The notes under the pieces were generated by a model. That model saw nothing but the letters and a program-made list of their open reading frames with translations, was not told the DNA's origin and did not search any database. Shown here in pieces: positions 47,590 through 56,607 of a stretch of DNA of 64,000 nt. Source of the stretch: Roseovarius lutimaris (GTDB lineage: Bacteria; Pseudomonadota; Alphaproteobacteria; Rhodobacterales; Rhodobacteraceae); assembly GCF_900115165.1 (NCBI RefSeq), contig NZ_FOVP01000020.1:44222-108221 (forward strand). The letters are read 5' to 3'. A program made the position numbers and the translations under genes. Within the stretch, counting starts at the first letter, position 1; every line of letters starts with the position of its first letter.

Positions 47590-49301
47590 TGGCTCTCGCG
47601 GAAGGGATAGAGGTTCGCAATATGGTGCGGCGACAGGATAACGACGTTGTCCTTGGGGATGATTTCGTCGCCCCTGACCGGGCGGATGAAACCGAACTCA
47701 CTGCGCGCCGGGCGCAGCGGGGGTGGTTTTCGTTTCGCGAATCTTCTCTGACTCGTAAGATCATTACCTTCAACCTGATCGCTCTCAATGTGCTGGTGGT
47801 CGGGATTCTCTATCTCAACTCATCGCATGACAATCTCGCATTGCAGCGCGCCGATAGCCTGATCGGGCAGACCACTCTTATTGCCGATGTGGTCGAGTCG
47901 CGCTTGCCTGCCGGTGCGCCTGTGAACCTGATGAGCGGTGACGGACTCGATGTCGAAGACACCCTGTCGCGGTTCGATGTTCATGCGGGCACCGAGATAT
48001 TCATTTTTGATCGCACCGGCGTGCTGGCGGGGCACAAGCTTGGAACGACGCCGCGGCTTGGGGCGGCGCAGGACCTGCCCGCGACACCGATGACCGACTT
48101 TCTTGACCGGTTCTGGAGTTGGCTTTCGGCGCCGTTTTCAGGTGCTGAGCGCGTGGCGCGCCAGCGCTCGGTCGAAGATCTGACGCGCGACATGGTCGAT
48201 CTGGCCGTCAATGGCGGGGTGCAGGTGCAAACCGGTGAGACGGCGGTCGGTACGGTTTTGTCGGTTGCGGCCCCTGTGATGCAGGCCGGTGAGCCGGTCG
48301 CGGTTGTGGCGCTTGCCAATGCCACCGGTGAGATTGACAAGCTCGCGCGCGCGGATCGCGAGCGCGTGTTGCAGATGTTCTTGATCGCAACGCTTGTGTC
48401 GGTCGGTCTCAGCCTTATCCTCGCCTCTACTATTTCCAACCCGCTTGCCGATCTTGCGATGGCGGCGGAGATCGGTCGCGAGCGCAATCGCGGCGACGGC
48501 CCCAAAGGGCGTATCCGGATCCCTGATCTGACGGCGCGACCGGATGAAATCGGGCGGCTTTCCGGCGCCTTGCGCGGTATGGTGGCGGCGCTTTATCACC
48601 GGATTGACGGCAATGAACAATTCGCGGCCGATGTGGCGCATGAGATCAAGAACCCGCTGGCCAGCCTGCGCTCGGCCGTGGGTACGATGCGGATCGCCAA
48701 GCGCGAGGATCAGCGCGAGCGCCTGCTTGAGGTGATCGAACATGACGTGCGCCGCCTTGATCGCCTTGTCAGTGATATTTCCAACGCGTCGCGGCTTGAT
48801 AGTGAACTGGTGAAGGAAGAACAGGAATCCTTTGACCTTCTGAACATGCTGCGCAATCTCGGCCAGTATCTTGGCGAAGAGGCCGACAAGAAGGGCATCG
48901 AATTTATCGCCGATTTCCCAAACCAACCGATTGTCATCACCGGGCTTGAGGCGCGTCTGGCCCAGGTGTTTGTCAATCTGATCACCAATGCGATCAGCTT
49001 TTGTGAAGAGGGCGATGCGATCCGGCTTTGGGCGCGGCGACGGGCCAACCGCGTGCTTGTCGTGGTCGAAGACACCGGTCCCGGCATTCCCGATCAGGCG
49101 CTTGAAAAGGTATTTCAGCGGTTCTATTCGGAACGTCCCGAAGGCGATTTTGGTAATAATTCCGGCCTTGGCCTGGCGATTTCCAAGCAGATCGTCGAGG
49201 CGCATGACGGGGTGATCTGGGCCGAGAATATCCGCCCGACCCATGCCGATGCCACATCCGAGCCGCTTGGCGCGCGTTTCGTTGTGGGTTTGCCGGTCTG
49301 A
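47589..49301 (+). CDS. chvG: Sensor histidine kinase ChvG
   Basis: The 570-residue protein has a cytoplasmic N-terminus of about 57 residues, membrane helices at about 58-78 and 261-282 with a periplasmic sensor domain between them, a HAMP region, the phosphorylation site His351 in FAADVAHEIKNPLASL, and an ATPase domain with NAISFCEEGD (N box), VEDTGPGIP and GLGLAISKQIVEAH. It senses envelope or acid conditions and phosphorylates ChvI. It is followed 4 bp later by hprK. Confidence 0.95.
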   Translation: MALAEGIEVRNMVRRQDNDVVLGDDFVAPDRADETELTARRAQRGWFSFRESSLTRKIITFNLIALNVLVVGILYLNSSHDNLALQRADSLIGQTTLIADVVESRLPAGAPVNLMSGDGLDVEDTLSRFDVHAGTEIFIFDRTGVLAGHKLGTTPRLGAAQDLPATPMTDFLDRFWSWLSAPFSGAERVARQRSVEDLTRDMVDLAVNGGVQVQTGETAVGTVLSVAAPVMQAGEPVAVVALANATGEIDKLARADRERVLQMFLIATLVSVGLSLILASTISNPLADLAMAAEIGRERNRGDGPKGRIRIPDLTARPDEIGRLSGALRGMVAALYHRIDGNEQFAADVAHEIKNPLASLRSAVGTMRIAKREDQRERLLEVIEHDVRRLDRLVSDISNASRLDSELVKEEQESFDLLNMLRNLGQYLGEEADKKGIEFIADFPNQPIVITGLEARLAQVFVNLITNAISFCEEGDAIRLWARRRANRVLVVVEDTGPGIPDQALEKVFQRFYSERPEGDFGNNSGLGLAISKQIVEAHDGVIWAENIRPTHADATSEPLGARFVVGLPV

Positions 49302-49305
49302 TCCG

Positions 49306-49743
49306 GTGACCGACGCGGCGGGGCCGTCCGAGATCATGGTGCATGCCACATGCGTGGCCCATTCGGGCCGCGCGGTGCTTATCCGGGGCGCGGCGGGACG
49401 CGGTAAATCCGGGCTTGCTTTGCAACTTCTGGCGCTTGGGGCCGATCTTGTTGCGGATGACCGAACCCGCCTCTGGCGCGAGAACGCACAGGTGATGGCC
49501 GCCGCACCCGACACCATCGTCGGCCAGATCGAGGCGCGCGGCATGGGTATTCTGCATCTGCCGGCGATCGGAGCACAGCCGTTGGCGCTGATTGTCGATC
49601 TGGACCATGACGAGGATGAGCGGCTGCCGCCTTTGCGTCGGGACAGGATTTTGGGTGTTGCTTTGCCCTCTGTCAGAAAATCTTCTTTCCCCCATTTTCC
49701 TGCGGCACTACTGCTATATCTTAAACATGGCAGATTGACCTGA
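49306..49743 (+). CDS. hprK: HPr kinase/phosphorylase, short alphaproteobacterial form
   Basis: The 145-residue protein keeps only the C-terminal kinase domain of HprK, with Walker A GAAGRGKS (residues 28-35) and the VADDRT motif near residue 50. Firmicute HprK has about 310 residues with an N-terminal domain that is absent here. It should phosphorylate HPr on the regulatory serine (Ser49 of the HPr below) and link carbon status to the PTS. The GTG start at 49306, 4 bp after chvG, gives the expected N-terminal length; an internal ATG at 49336 is the alternative. Confidence 0.88.
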   Translation: MTDAAGPSEIMVHATCVAHSGRAVLIRGAAGRGKSGLALQLLALGADLVADDRTRLWRENAQVMAAAPDTIVGQIEARGMGILHLPAIGAQPLALIVDLDHDEDERLPPLRRDRILGVALPSVRKSSFPHFPAALLLYLKHGRLT

Positions 49744-49755
49744 AGGAGATATCGG

Positions 49756-50691
49756 ATGCCCGGCGGCACAGTTGAGCCCGACGTTGAGACGCCTGTCATG
49801 GCCGCCAATCGGCTGGTGCTGATCACTGGCCCGTCAGGGGCGGGGCGCACCACGGCGATCCGGGTGCTTGAGGATATGGGATACGAGGCGATTGATAACC
49901 TCCCGCTGTCGCTTTTGCCGCGACTGCTGGATGGGCGCGCGCCTGAAAAGCCGCTGGCGCTTGGGGTCGATGTGCGCAATCGCGATTTCTCGACGGCGGC
50001 CCTGATCGAGGTGATCGACCGCAACGACTGGCATGCAGGTGTCCCGTTGCAGGTCTTGTACCTGGATTGCAATGCGGACGTTCTGTTCCGGCGCTTCTCC
50101 GAGACCCGGCGCCGCCATCCGCTGGCTCCGGGCGAAAGCCCCGGAGCGGGCATTGCGCGCGAATTCGATCTATTGGGTCCGGTGCAAGCGCGTGCGGATA
50201 TCCTGGTGGATACCTCGGAAATGTCACCGCATGATCTGCGCGCCGAACTGGAACGCTGGTTTGCCCCCAAGGGCGCGGCGCGGCTCGCGGTTTCGGTGCA
50301 TTCGTTTTCCTATAAACGTGGCCTGCCGCGCGGTCTTGATATGGTGCTTGATTGCCGGTTTTTGCGAAACCCCTATTGGGAGCCGACGCTGCGCGCGCTT
50401 GATGGCCGCTCGGATGAGGTGGCCGGTTACGTGCGTGGGGATGATCGCTTTGACGAGTTTTGCGCCCGCACGGGGGATTTGGTGCATTTGTTGCTTCCGG
50501 CCTATGAGGCTGAGGGCAAGGCCTATCTGTCGATCGGGTTCGGGTGTACCGGCGGGCAGCATCGAAGCGTCTGCATGGCAGAAACTTTCGCGCAAAAGCT
50601 TGCAGAGGGCGGTTGGCAGGTGTCAATAAGGCACCGTGAGCTTGAGCGGCGGGGTCAACCCGCCGGGCCCGAGCTGAAATCGAAGGAGTGA
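49756..50691 (+). CDS. rapZ: RNase adapter / nucleotide-binding protein RapZ
   Basis: The 311-residue protein matches RapZ (YvcJ): an N-terminal P-loop domain with [27 protein letters not shown] and [17 protein letters not shown], and a C-terminal domain with [13 protein letters not shown] and [17 protein letters not shown]. In E. coli RapZ adapts RNase E to sRNAs controlling glucosamine-6-phosphate synthase; the role in alphaproteobacteria is less clear. The Walker A lysine is replaced by Arg (GAGRT). AAGGAG precedes the ATG by 8 bases. It lies between hprK and the EIIA gene. Confidence 0.92.
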   Translation: MPGGTVEPDVETPVMAANRLVLITGPSGAGRTTAIRVLEDMGYEAIDNLPLSLLPRLLDGRAPEKPLALGVDVRNRDFSTAALIEVIDRNDWHAGVPLQVLYLDCNADVLFRRFSETRRRHPLAPGESPGAGIAREFDLLGPVQARADILVDTSEMSPHDLRAELERWFAPKGAARLAVSVHSFSYKRGLPRGLDMVLDCRFLRNPYWEPTLRALDGRSDEVAGYVRGDDRFDEFCARTGDLVHLLLPAYEAEGKAYLSIGFGCTGGQHRSVCMAETFAQKLAEGGWQVSIRHRELERRGQPAGPELKSKE

Positions 50692-50698
50692 GGCTGTC

Positions 50699-51091
50699 TT
50701 GATCGGCATTGTGATCGTGGCACATGGCGGGCTTGCCCGTGAGTATCTGAAGGCGGTCGAACATGTGGTCGGCGCCCAAACCGGCATTCTGGCGATCAAT
50801 ATCGAGGGCGATCACGACCGGGCCCTCAAGCAGGATGAAATATGTGCGGCTGCGGATGCGGTTGATTCCGGCGACGGGGTTGTCCTTGTGACCGATATCT
50901 TCGGAGGATCGCCGTCGAACCTGTCGCTGCGGGCGTGTCGGCCGGACAGTCGCCGCATTCTCTATGGGGCCAATCTGCCGATGTTGATCAAGCTGGCGAA
51001 AAGCCGCCAGATGAGTGTGCCGGATGCGGTGCGCACAGCCCTTGAAGCCGGGCGCAAATATATAGATAGCCACAACGTATCGGCTGATTGA
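50699..51091 (+). CDS. PTS mannose-type EIIA domain protein
   Basis: The 130-residue protein is a stand-alone EIIA-Man domain with the phosphorylated histidine at His9 in IVIVAHGGLA and the conserved VTDIFGGSPSN and ILYGANLPML. No IIB, IIC or IID gene follows, so it is likely regulatory and does not transport sugar. The start is TTG, about 10 bases after AAGGAG and 7 bp after the rapZ stop. It probably receives phosphate from HPr. Confidence 0.92.
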   Translation: MIGIVIVAHGGLAREYLKAVEHVVGAQTGILAINIEGDHDRALKQDEICAAADAVDSGDGVVLVTDIFGGSPSNLSLRACRPDSRRILYGANLPMLIKLAKSRQMSVPDAVRTALEAGRKYIDSHNVSAD

Positions 51092-51103
51092 GAAAGTAAT
51101 ACC

Positions 51104-51382
51104 ATGACAAACAAGGTAACCCGGCAGCTTGAGATTGTGAACGTAAAGGGCCTGCACGCCCGCGCGGCCGCCAAACTGGTTGAGGTGGTTGAAGGATTTG
51201 ACGCGGTGGCAGAGGTTTCCAACAATGGCCAATCCGCCTCGGGCGATAGCATCATGGGGCTTTTGATGTTGGCAGCAGGCAACGGAAGCACTATTGACGT
51301 CGAAATCGCGGGGCCCGACGCCGAGCCGCTTGCGGATGCGGTAACGGCACTGGTGGCAGACCGCTTTGGCGAAGATATGTGA
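51104..51382 (+). CDS. ptsH: Phosphocarrier protein HPr (NPr-like)
   Basis: The 92-residue protein has the phosphorylated His18 in VKGLHARAAAKLV and the regulatory serine site in GDSIMGLLML (Ser49). It transfers phosphate between enzyme I (not in the window) and EIIA, and is the target of HprK two genes upstream. It lies 12 bp after the EIIA gene and probably ends the chvI-ptsH transcript or runs on into the acyltransferase gene. Confidence 0.95.
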   Translation: MTNKVTRQLEIVNVKGLHARAAAKLVEVVEGFDAVAEVSNNGQSASGDSIMGLLMLAAGNGSTIDVEIAGPDAEPLADAVTALVADRFGEDM

Positions 51383-51431
51383 CGGCGCGGAGGTCCGCGA
51401 CGGCGATGGAAGCGGGACAGGGACGGAGCAT

Positions 51432-52310
51432 TTGAGCATCAAGGCGCAGAACGAGTCCGGTGATCAGTCCGGCGAAACGGTTCTATTTACCAAATATGAC
51501 CGCCGCAGCCTGACCTATGCCAATAGTTTTGACAGCAGGGTGACCTCTGCCGTCATCCGCACGATGGAGTGGATGACGGGCAAGCTGGCGATTGTTGGCA
51601 TGATCCGCAAATTTGAAAAACGCGGTGCGCCGACCGGTCAGGCGTTCTGGCGCGCGGCGCTTGATACCATGGGCATCCCGCTTCGCACGCCGGATGAAGA
51701 GATTGCGAATATCCCGGCTGAAGGGCCGGTCGTGGTGGTGGCCAACCATCCGCATGGTCTTGTGGACGGGATGATCCTGGCCGATCTGATCGGGCGGCGG
51801 CGCAATGATTACAAGATCCTGACCCGCGCGCTTTTGACCGGGATCGACGAGGTGGCGGCCTCTTACATGATTTCAGTGCCCTTCCCGCATGAACCAGACG
51901 CTCAGCGCAAGTCGGTCGAGATGCGCGCCAATTCCATGGCCCATCTTAAAGAGGGCGGGCTGATCAGTGTCTTTCCCTCGGGCGTTGTCGCGTCCAGCGA
52001 TTCCCTGTTTGGCCCGGCGGTTGAGCGGGAATGGAACGTCTTTACCGCCCAGATGATCCGCCGGTCGGGTGCGACCGTGGTGCCGATCTTTTTTCCGGGG
52101 TCGAATTCGCGTTGGTATCAGATGGCGAACCGGATTTCGCCAACCCTGCGCCAGGGGCTGTTGCTGCATGAGGTGGTGCATAGCTGTAACAGGCCGCAAA
52201 AGCCGGTTGTCGGTGCGCCGATCAGCGCAGAGCGGATGAAGATGCTAGAAAACGATCCGCGCGGTTTCATGGAATGGCTGCGCGAGCATACCCTTTCACT
52301 CGGCGAGTGA
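51432..52310 (+). CDS. Lysophospholipid acyltransferase family protein
   Basis: The 292-residue protein has the acyltransferase motif VVVVANHPHGLVDGMI (HPHGLVD in place of NHxxxxD) near residue 100, then SVFPSGVVASS and IFFPGSNSRW, the usual PlsC-type blocks. It should acylate a lysolipid or related acceptor at the membrane. No ATG exists near the expected N-terminus; the TTG at 51432 is preceded by GGACGGAG, while another TTG at 51366 would overlap ptsH. It converges on parC with a 15-bp gap. Confidence 0.82.
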   Translation: MSIKAQNESGDQSGETVLFTKYDRRSLTYANSFDSRVTSAVIRTMEWMTGKLAIVGMIRKFEKRGAPTGQAFWRAALDTMGIPLRTPDEEIANIPAEGPVVVVANHPHGLVDGMILADLIGRRRNDYKILTRALLTGIDEVAASYMISVPFPHEPDAQRKSVEMRANSMAHLKEGGLISVFPSGVVASSDSLFGPAVEREWNVFTAQMIRRSGATVVPIFFPGSNSRWYQMANRISPTLRQGLLLHEVVHSCNRPQKPVVGAPISAERMKMLENDPRGFMEWLREHTLSLGE

Positions 52311-52325
52311 TCCGCGCGCTTTGAA

Positions 52326-54632
52326 TCAGGTAAATCGGTTGTCGCGCGGAAAGCCACGCGGCGCCATGCGGCCAGAGCCGGCCCGCTTGCCCATCCATTC
52401 GGTCAAATCGGTTTCGGTGCGGGTGCGCCCGGCCGGATCAAGCCAGCTTAGCCCCTCGGCCAGCGTAAAGGTGGTGGCATCGCTTAGCCCGCCATCTTTG
52501 TATTTCTGCAAACGCACGCCTTTGCCGCGGCCAAGCTCGGGCAATTCATCAAGCGCAAAGACCAGAACCTTGCGATTTTCACCAACGCAGGCCACGTGAT
52601 CGCCGCTCACCGGGCGACAGACCTTGGCGCGGATATCGCCGCGCACGTTCAGCACCTGTTTGCCGCTGCGGGTCTGGGCCACGACCTCATCCTCTGAGAC
52701 AACAAATCCGTCGCCCGCGCTGGAGGCGACAAGCATCTTGCGGCCCGGTTTGTGGATGAACAGATCGACAATCGCGGCCTCATTGGGCAGATCGACAATC
52801 AGGCGCAGCGGCTCGCCCATGCCGCGCCCACCGGGCAGGTTGGCGGCGCTCAGCGTATAGAACCGCCCGTTCGAGCCGAACACCAAAAGCCGGTCGGTGG
52901 TTTCGGCGTGGAACATGAAACGCGGCGCGTCGCCGTCTTTGAACTTAAGCTCTCGGTTGAGGTCGATATGGCCGGTCAACGCGCGGATCCAGCCCATTTC
53001 GCTACAGACCACGGTGATCGGCTCGCGGTCGATCATTGCCTCTAGCGGCACCTCTTCGACTTCGCCGGCTTCGGCAAAGCGGGTGCGGCGCGCGCCCCAG
53101 ATGTGATCCTTGCCAAAGGTTTTCCTGACCTCGCGCAGCTGATCGGCAATCGCAGCCCATTGCAGGCCTGCGTCGTCAAGCAGGTCCTCAAGGCCCGCGC
53201 GCTCTGCCATCAGGGCGTCACGCTCGCGCTTGAGTTCAAGCTCTTCGAGGCGGCGCAGACTGCGCAGGCGCATGTTCAGAATGGCTTCGGTCTGAATTTC
53301 GCTCAGACCTTCCTCGCCGCCGATGGGGGGCGGGACATAATCGGCCTCGGATGCGGCACGCACGAATGTCTGGCCCCAGTCTTCGCGCTTCAGTGCCGCC
53401 TTGGGGTCGTCGTCATAGCGGATGATGTCGATCACCCGGTCGAGATTGAGAAAGGCAACGATCAGCCCTTCGAGCACCTCTAGCCGGTGGTCGATCTTTT
53501 CCATTCGGTGATGCGACCGCCGGATCAGCACCTCTTGACGGAAATCAAGGAAGGCGCGCAGCACCTCCTTGAGGCTACAGACCTTGGGGGTGACCCCGTC
53601 GATCAGCACATTCATGTTGAGCGAAAACCGCAGCTCGAGATCGGAGTTACGATACATCATCCCCATCAGAACCTCGGGCTCGACATTCTTCGAGCGCGGT
53701 TCAAGCACAAGGCGGATATCATCGGCGCTTTCGTCGCGCACATCGGCGAGGATCGGCACCTTGCGGGTCTGGATCAGCTCGGCGATCTTTTCTATCAGCT
53801 TGGATTTCTGGACCTGATAGGGGATCTCGGTGACAACGATCTGCCATTGGCCACGGCCAAGATCCTCGACCTCGTATTTACAGCGTAGCCGGAACGAGCC
53901 GCGCCCGGTGCGATAGGCCTGAGCGATGCTTTCCGGGGGCTCGACAATCACCCCGCCGGTGGGAAAATCCGGGCCGGGGATATAGTTCAAAAGCGTGTCG
54001 TCGCGCGCATCGGGCGTCTTGATCAGATGCAGGCAGGCATCGACCAGCTCGGCGATGTTATGGGGCGGAATATTGGTGGCCATGCCGACCGCGATCCCGC
54101 TTGAGCCATTGGCCAGAAGGTTGGGAAAGCTGGCCGGAAGCACGACCGGTTCGGTCAGGGTGCCGTCGTAATTGTCGCGAAAATCAACCGCGTTTTCGTT
54201 CAACCCGTCCAGCATCGCCTCGGCGACGGCGGTCATCCGGGCCTCGGTATAACGGCTGGCGGCGGGGTTGTCGCCGTCGATATTGCCGAAATTCCCCTGA
54301 CCATCGACCAGCGGATAGCGCACCGCGAAATCCTGGGCCAAACGCGCCATGGCGTCATAGATCGCCGCGTCGCCATGCGGGTGATAGTTGCCCATCACGT
54401 CGCCGCTTATCTTGGCGGATTTGCGAAAGCCCCCGGTCGAACTCAGCCGCAGCTCGCGCATCGCATAAAGGATGCGGCGATGGACAGGTTTCAACCCGTC
54501 GCGCGCATCGGGAAGGGCGCGGTGCATGATCGTCGAAAGCGCATAGGTCAGATAGCGCTCGCCAATCGCCCGGCGCAGCGTCTCTGGCACGGCCTCGGGC
54601 AGCATGTTGGGGTCATCGACTAAATCACTCAT
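52326..54632 (-). CDS. parC: DNA topoisomerase IV subunit A
   Basis: The 768-residue protein has the GyrA/ParC breakage-reunion domain: LPDARDGLKPVHRRILYAM, GNYHPHGDAAIYDAM, and the catalytic Tyr in NPAASRYTEARMT. The C-terminal part has beta-pinwheel repeats such as GFVVSEDEVV that are weaker than in GyrA, which favours ParC. The length also fits ParC. It decatenates daughter chromosomes with ParE, encoded elsewhere. The start at 54632 was chosen since the upstream in-frame residues do not fit. Confidence 0.93.
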   Translation of the reverse strand: MSDLVDDPNMLPEAVPETLRRAIGERYLTYALSTIMHRALPDARDGLKPVHRRILYAMRELRLSSTGGFRKSAKISGDVMGNYHPHGDAAIYDAMARLAQDFAVRYPLVDGQGNFGNIDGDNPAASRYTEARMTAVAEAMLDGLNENAVDFRDNYDGTLTEPVVLPASFPNLLANGSSGIAVGMATNIPPHNIAELVDACLHLIKTPDARDDTLLNYIPGPDFPTGGVIVEPPESIAQAYRTGRGSFRLRCKYEVEDLGRGQWQIVVTEIPYQVQKSKLIEKIAELIQTRKVPILADVRDESADDIRLVLEPRSKNVEPEVLMGMMYRNSDLELRFSLNMNVLIDGVTPKVCSLKEVLRAFLDFRQEVLIRRSHHRMEKIDHRLEVLEGLIVAFLNLDRVIDIIRYDDDPKAALKREDWGQTFVRAASEADYVPPPIGGEEGLSEIQTEAILNMRLRSLRRLEELELKRERDALMAERAGLEDLLDDAGLQWAAIADQLREVRKTFGKDHIWGARRTRFAEAGEVEEVPLEAMIDREPITVVCSEMGWIRALTGHIDLNRELKFKDGDAPRFMFHAETTDRLLVFGSNGRFYTLSAANLPGGRGMGEPLRLIVDLPNEAAIVDLFIHKPGRKMLVASSAGDGFVVSEDEVVAQTRSGKQVLNVRGDIRAKVCRPVSGDHVACVGENRKVLVFALDELPELGRGKGVRLQKYKDGGLSDATTFTLAEGLSWLDPAGRTRTETDLTEWMGKRAGSGRMAPRGFPRDNRFT

Positions 54633-54794
54633 AGATGCGGTGATACCCGCCGTGCAAATCCACGTAAAGCACATAGAAACCACAGCGCGTTAAAGTTTTG
54701 GGATTTCCCCCTGAACCAAAGACGCGAATCTGATACTATCGGTCTAGCTGCCAAGCTTTTAGACAATTATTTTGGGTTATGTGGGGGATGCGCG

Positions 54795-55412
54795 ATGTGG
54801 CGCTTTATTCTTGTAAGTTTTGCTTTTCTCGGTTGGTCTTTTTATGTCCTTAGTGGTGGGGCCGATTATCGCCCGGTCGCCAATTCCATTCAGGCGCGCG
54901 CGATTCTTGACAATCAGCGCCCCAAGCCACGCCCGTTGCGGGTGAACGTGATCGAACTGGCGCAGGATGGCATGGTCGCGCCAGAGACATCGGTGACGCG
55001 CACCATCACCTCGCTGCACGATCTGGATCTGACCGTCGGCAAACGCGTAGCGGTCACGCTTGCCTCTACCGAGGCAACACCAGCGGCGGTCACCACCGCC
55101 GTGATCGACGTGCCCACGGTCAAGGCCACCGCCGTCATGGTGCCAAAAACCCCCGGTCTTGACGCGGTGCCCGAGCCGGCCGAAGTCGTGCAGGCGGCAC
55201 TGTCGCAAAGCCGTGATATTCGCACAGTGGCGAGCACCAAGGTTAACATGCGCTCTGGGCCCGGCACGAATTATAGCCGGATCGGACAATTGTCACGCGG
55301 GACCGAGGTGATCGTGCTGCGCGATCCCGGCAATGGCTGGATCAAACTCAGGGTGCAGGAGAGTGGGCGCATCGGCTGGATGGCGGATCGGCTTTTGACA
55401 GCGGCAAACTAG
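54795..55412 (+). CDS. SH3 domain protein with N-terminal anchor
   Basis: The 205-residue protein has an N-terminal membrane helix (about 3-20), a Thr/Val-rich linker, and a C-terminal bacterial SH3 domain (about 142-205) with KVNMRSGPGTNYSRIGQL and GWIKLRVQESGRIGWMADRLL. Such domains bind peptidoglycan or peptides in the periplasm. The gene stands alone, divergent from parC across 162 bp that hold an AT-rich probable promoter region. Confidence 0.78.
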   Translation: MWRFILVSFAFLGWSFYVLSGGADYRPVANSIQARAILDNQRPKPRPLRVNVIELAQDGMVAPETSVTRTITSLHDLDLTVGKRVAVTLASTEATPAAVTTAVIDVPTVKATAVMVPKTPGLDAVPEPAEVVQAALSQSRDIRTVASTKVNMRSGPGTNYSRIGQLSRGTEVIVLRDPGNGWIKLRVQESGRIGWMADRLLTAAN

Positions 55413-55449
55413 GCTTGCATCACCCGGCGGCGCAGGTCAGAACGGCGCC

Positions 55450-56277
55450 ATGACTGAAAAAACCGTATTGATCACCGGCTGTTCCACGGGCATCGGCTAT
55501 GACGCGGCCCATGGGCTTCGGGCGCGGGGTTGGCGGGTGTTTGCCTCTTGTCGCAAAGAGGCCGATTGCGCGCGCCTGCGCGGTGAGGGCTTTGACAGCC
55601 CGAGGATCGACTACGAGGATGAGGCGAGCATTGCCAGGGGGCTTGCCGAGGTGCTTGAGGCGACCGGCGGGCGGCTTGATGCGCTGTTCAACAACGGTGC
55701 CTATGCGATTGCCGGGCCGGTCGAGGATATCCCGACCGAGGCGATGCGCACGATCTTTCAGGCCAATTTCATCGGTTGGCATGACCTGACCCGCCGGGTG
55801 ATCCCGGTGATGCGCAAGCAAGGCGCGGGGCGGATTGTGCAATGTTCCTCGGTACTTGGGCTGGTGGCGATGAAATGGCGCGGGGCCTATGTGGCGACCA
55901 AGTTTGCCGTCGAGGGCCTGAGCGATGCGATGCGCATGGAGCTGACGGGCACCGGCATTCACGTCTCGATCATTGATCCCGGCCCGATCGACACTGCGTT
56001 TCGCGCCAATGCGATCAAGCAATTCGAGAAATGGGTTGATTGGGAAAACTCCGCGCGGGTTGAGGAATATCGTGAAACCCTGCTCGATCAGCTTTACAAA
56101 GGCAGCAGCAAGGGCCCGCAATGGCCCGCCTCGGCGGTGACCAAAAAGCTTGTGCATGCCTTGGAGGCAAAGCGCCCCAAGCTGCGCTATTATGTGACGA
56201 CGCCAACCTATGCGATGGGCGCGCTGCGCCGGGTCCTGCCTGCGCGGGCGCTTGATTGGGTTTTGAGCAAGGGCTAG
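55450..56277 (+). CDS. SDR family oxidoreductase
   Basis: The 275-residue protein is a classical short-chain dehydrogenase: the NAD(P) site ITGCSTGIGYDAA near the N-terminus, NNGAYA (NNAG variant), the catalytic Ser in QCSSVLGL, and YVATKFA holding the Tyr and Lys. DPGPIDT follows. The oxidised alcohol or ketone is unknown. It lies 37 bp after the SH3 gene and may be cotranscribed. Confidence 0.88.
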   Translation: MTEKTVLITGCSTGIGYDAAHGLRARGWRVFASCRKEADCARLRGEGFDSPRIDYEDEASIARGLAEVLEATGGRLDALFNNGAYAIAGPVEDIPTEAMRTIFQANFIGWHDLTRRVIPVMRKQGAGRIVQCSSVLGLVAMKWRGAYVATKFAVEGLSDAMRMELTGTGIHVSIIDPGPIDTAFRANAIKQFEKWVDWENSARVEEYRETLLDQLYKGSSKGPQWPASAVTKKLVHALEAKRPKLRYYVTTPTYAMGALRRVLPARALDWVLSKG

Positions 56278-56285
56278 CCGCTTGT

Positions 56286-56305
56286 CCGGCTCTTGCGTGC
56301 CGGCC
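56286..56305. repeat. CCGGCTCTTGCGTGCCGGCC repeat, copy 2
   Basis: The 5-base ends CCGGC and GCCGG pair around the loop TCTTGCGT. Related copies are at 19275-19294 and 60052-60071. It sits just after the stop of the SDR gene, where it might help end transcription. Confidence 0.5.
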
Positions 56306-56397
56306 GCGCATTGGGGCTGCGTCACGTTTTCGCTTTCGCTTTTTGTTCCGGCGCGCCTACAAATGGCCCCAAGGACCGACTCGGAAAGGACGATCTC

Positions 56398-56604
56398 ATG
56401 CTGCAAGACCCGCTTTTCATCCTCGTGGCCGTTGCCTGTATTGCCGTTGCGGTGATTCTGATCCGAGGGATCAGCAGTTTTGGCAAAGAGGGGGTCGAGA
56501 ACGCCAAGCGGTCGAACAAATTCATGCAATGGCGCCTGATCGCGCAGGCCATTGCCATCGTTCTTATCCTGATATTCGTCTATTTCCGCAGGCAGGGGGG
56601 CTAA
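56398..56604 (+). CDS. HIG1-like twin transmembrane protein
   Basis: The 68-residue protein has two membrane helices (about 5-23 and 44-62) joined by a charged loop with NAKRSNKFMQWRLIAQA, which resembles the HIG_1_N domain of mitochondrial Rcf1/Higd1 proteins (respiratory supercomplex factors). GGAAAGGA lies 7 bases before the ATG. It is followed 3 bp later by the cobalamin adenosyltransferase gene. The link to cytochrome oxidase is known for mitochondrial relatives and only inferred here. Confidence 0.72.
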   Translation: MLQDPLFILVAVACIAVAVILIRGISSFGKEGVENAKRSNKFMQWRLIAQAIAIVLILIFVYFRRQGG

Positions 56605-56607
56605 GCT

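Noticed and set aside
48138..50270. Minus-strand open frame of 710 codons opposite chvG, hprK and rapZ
   Set aside because: The plus-strand genes are unmistakable; the antisense frame is a by-product of GC-rich codon use.
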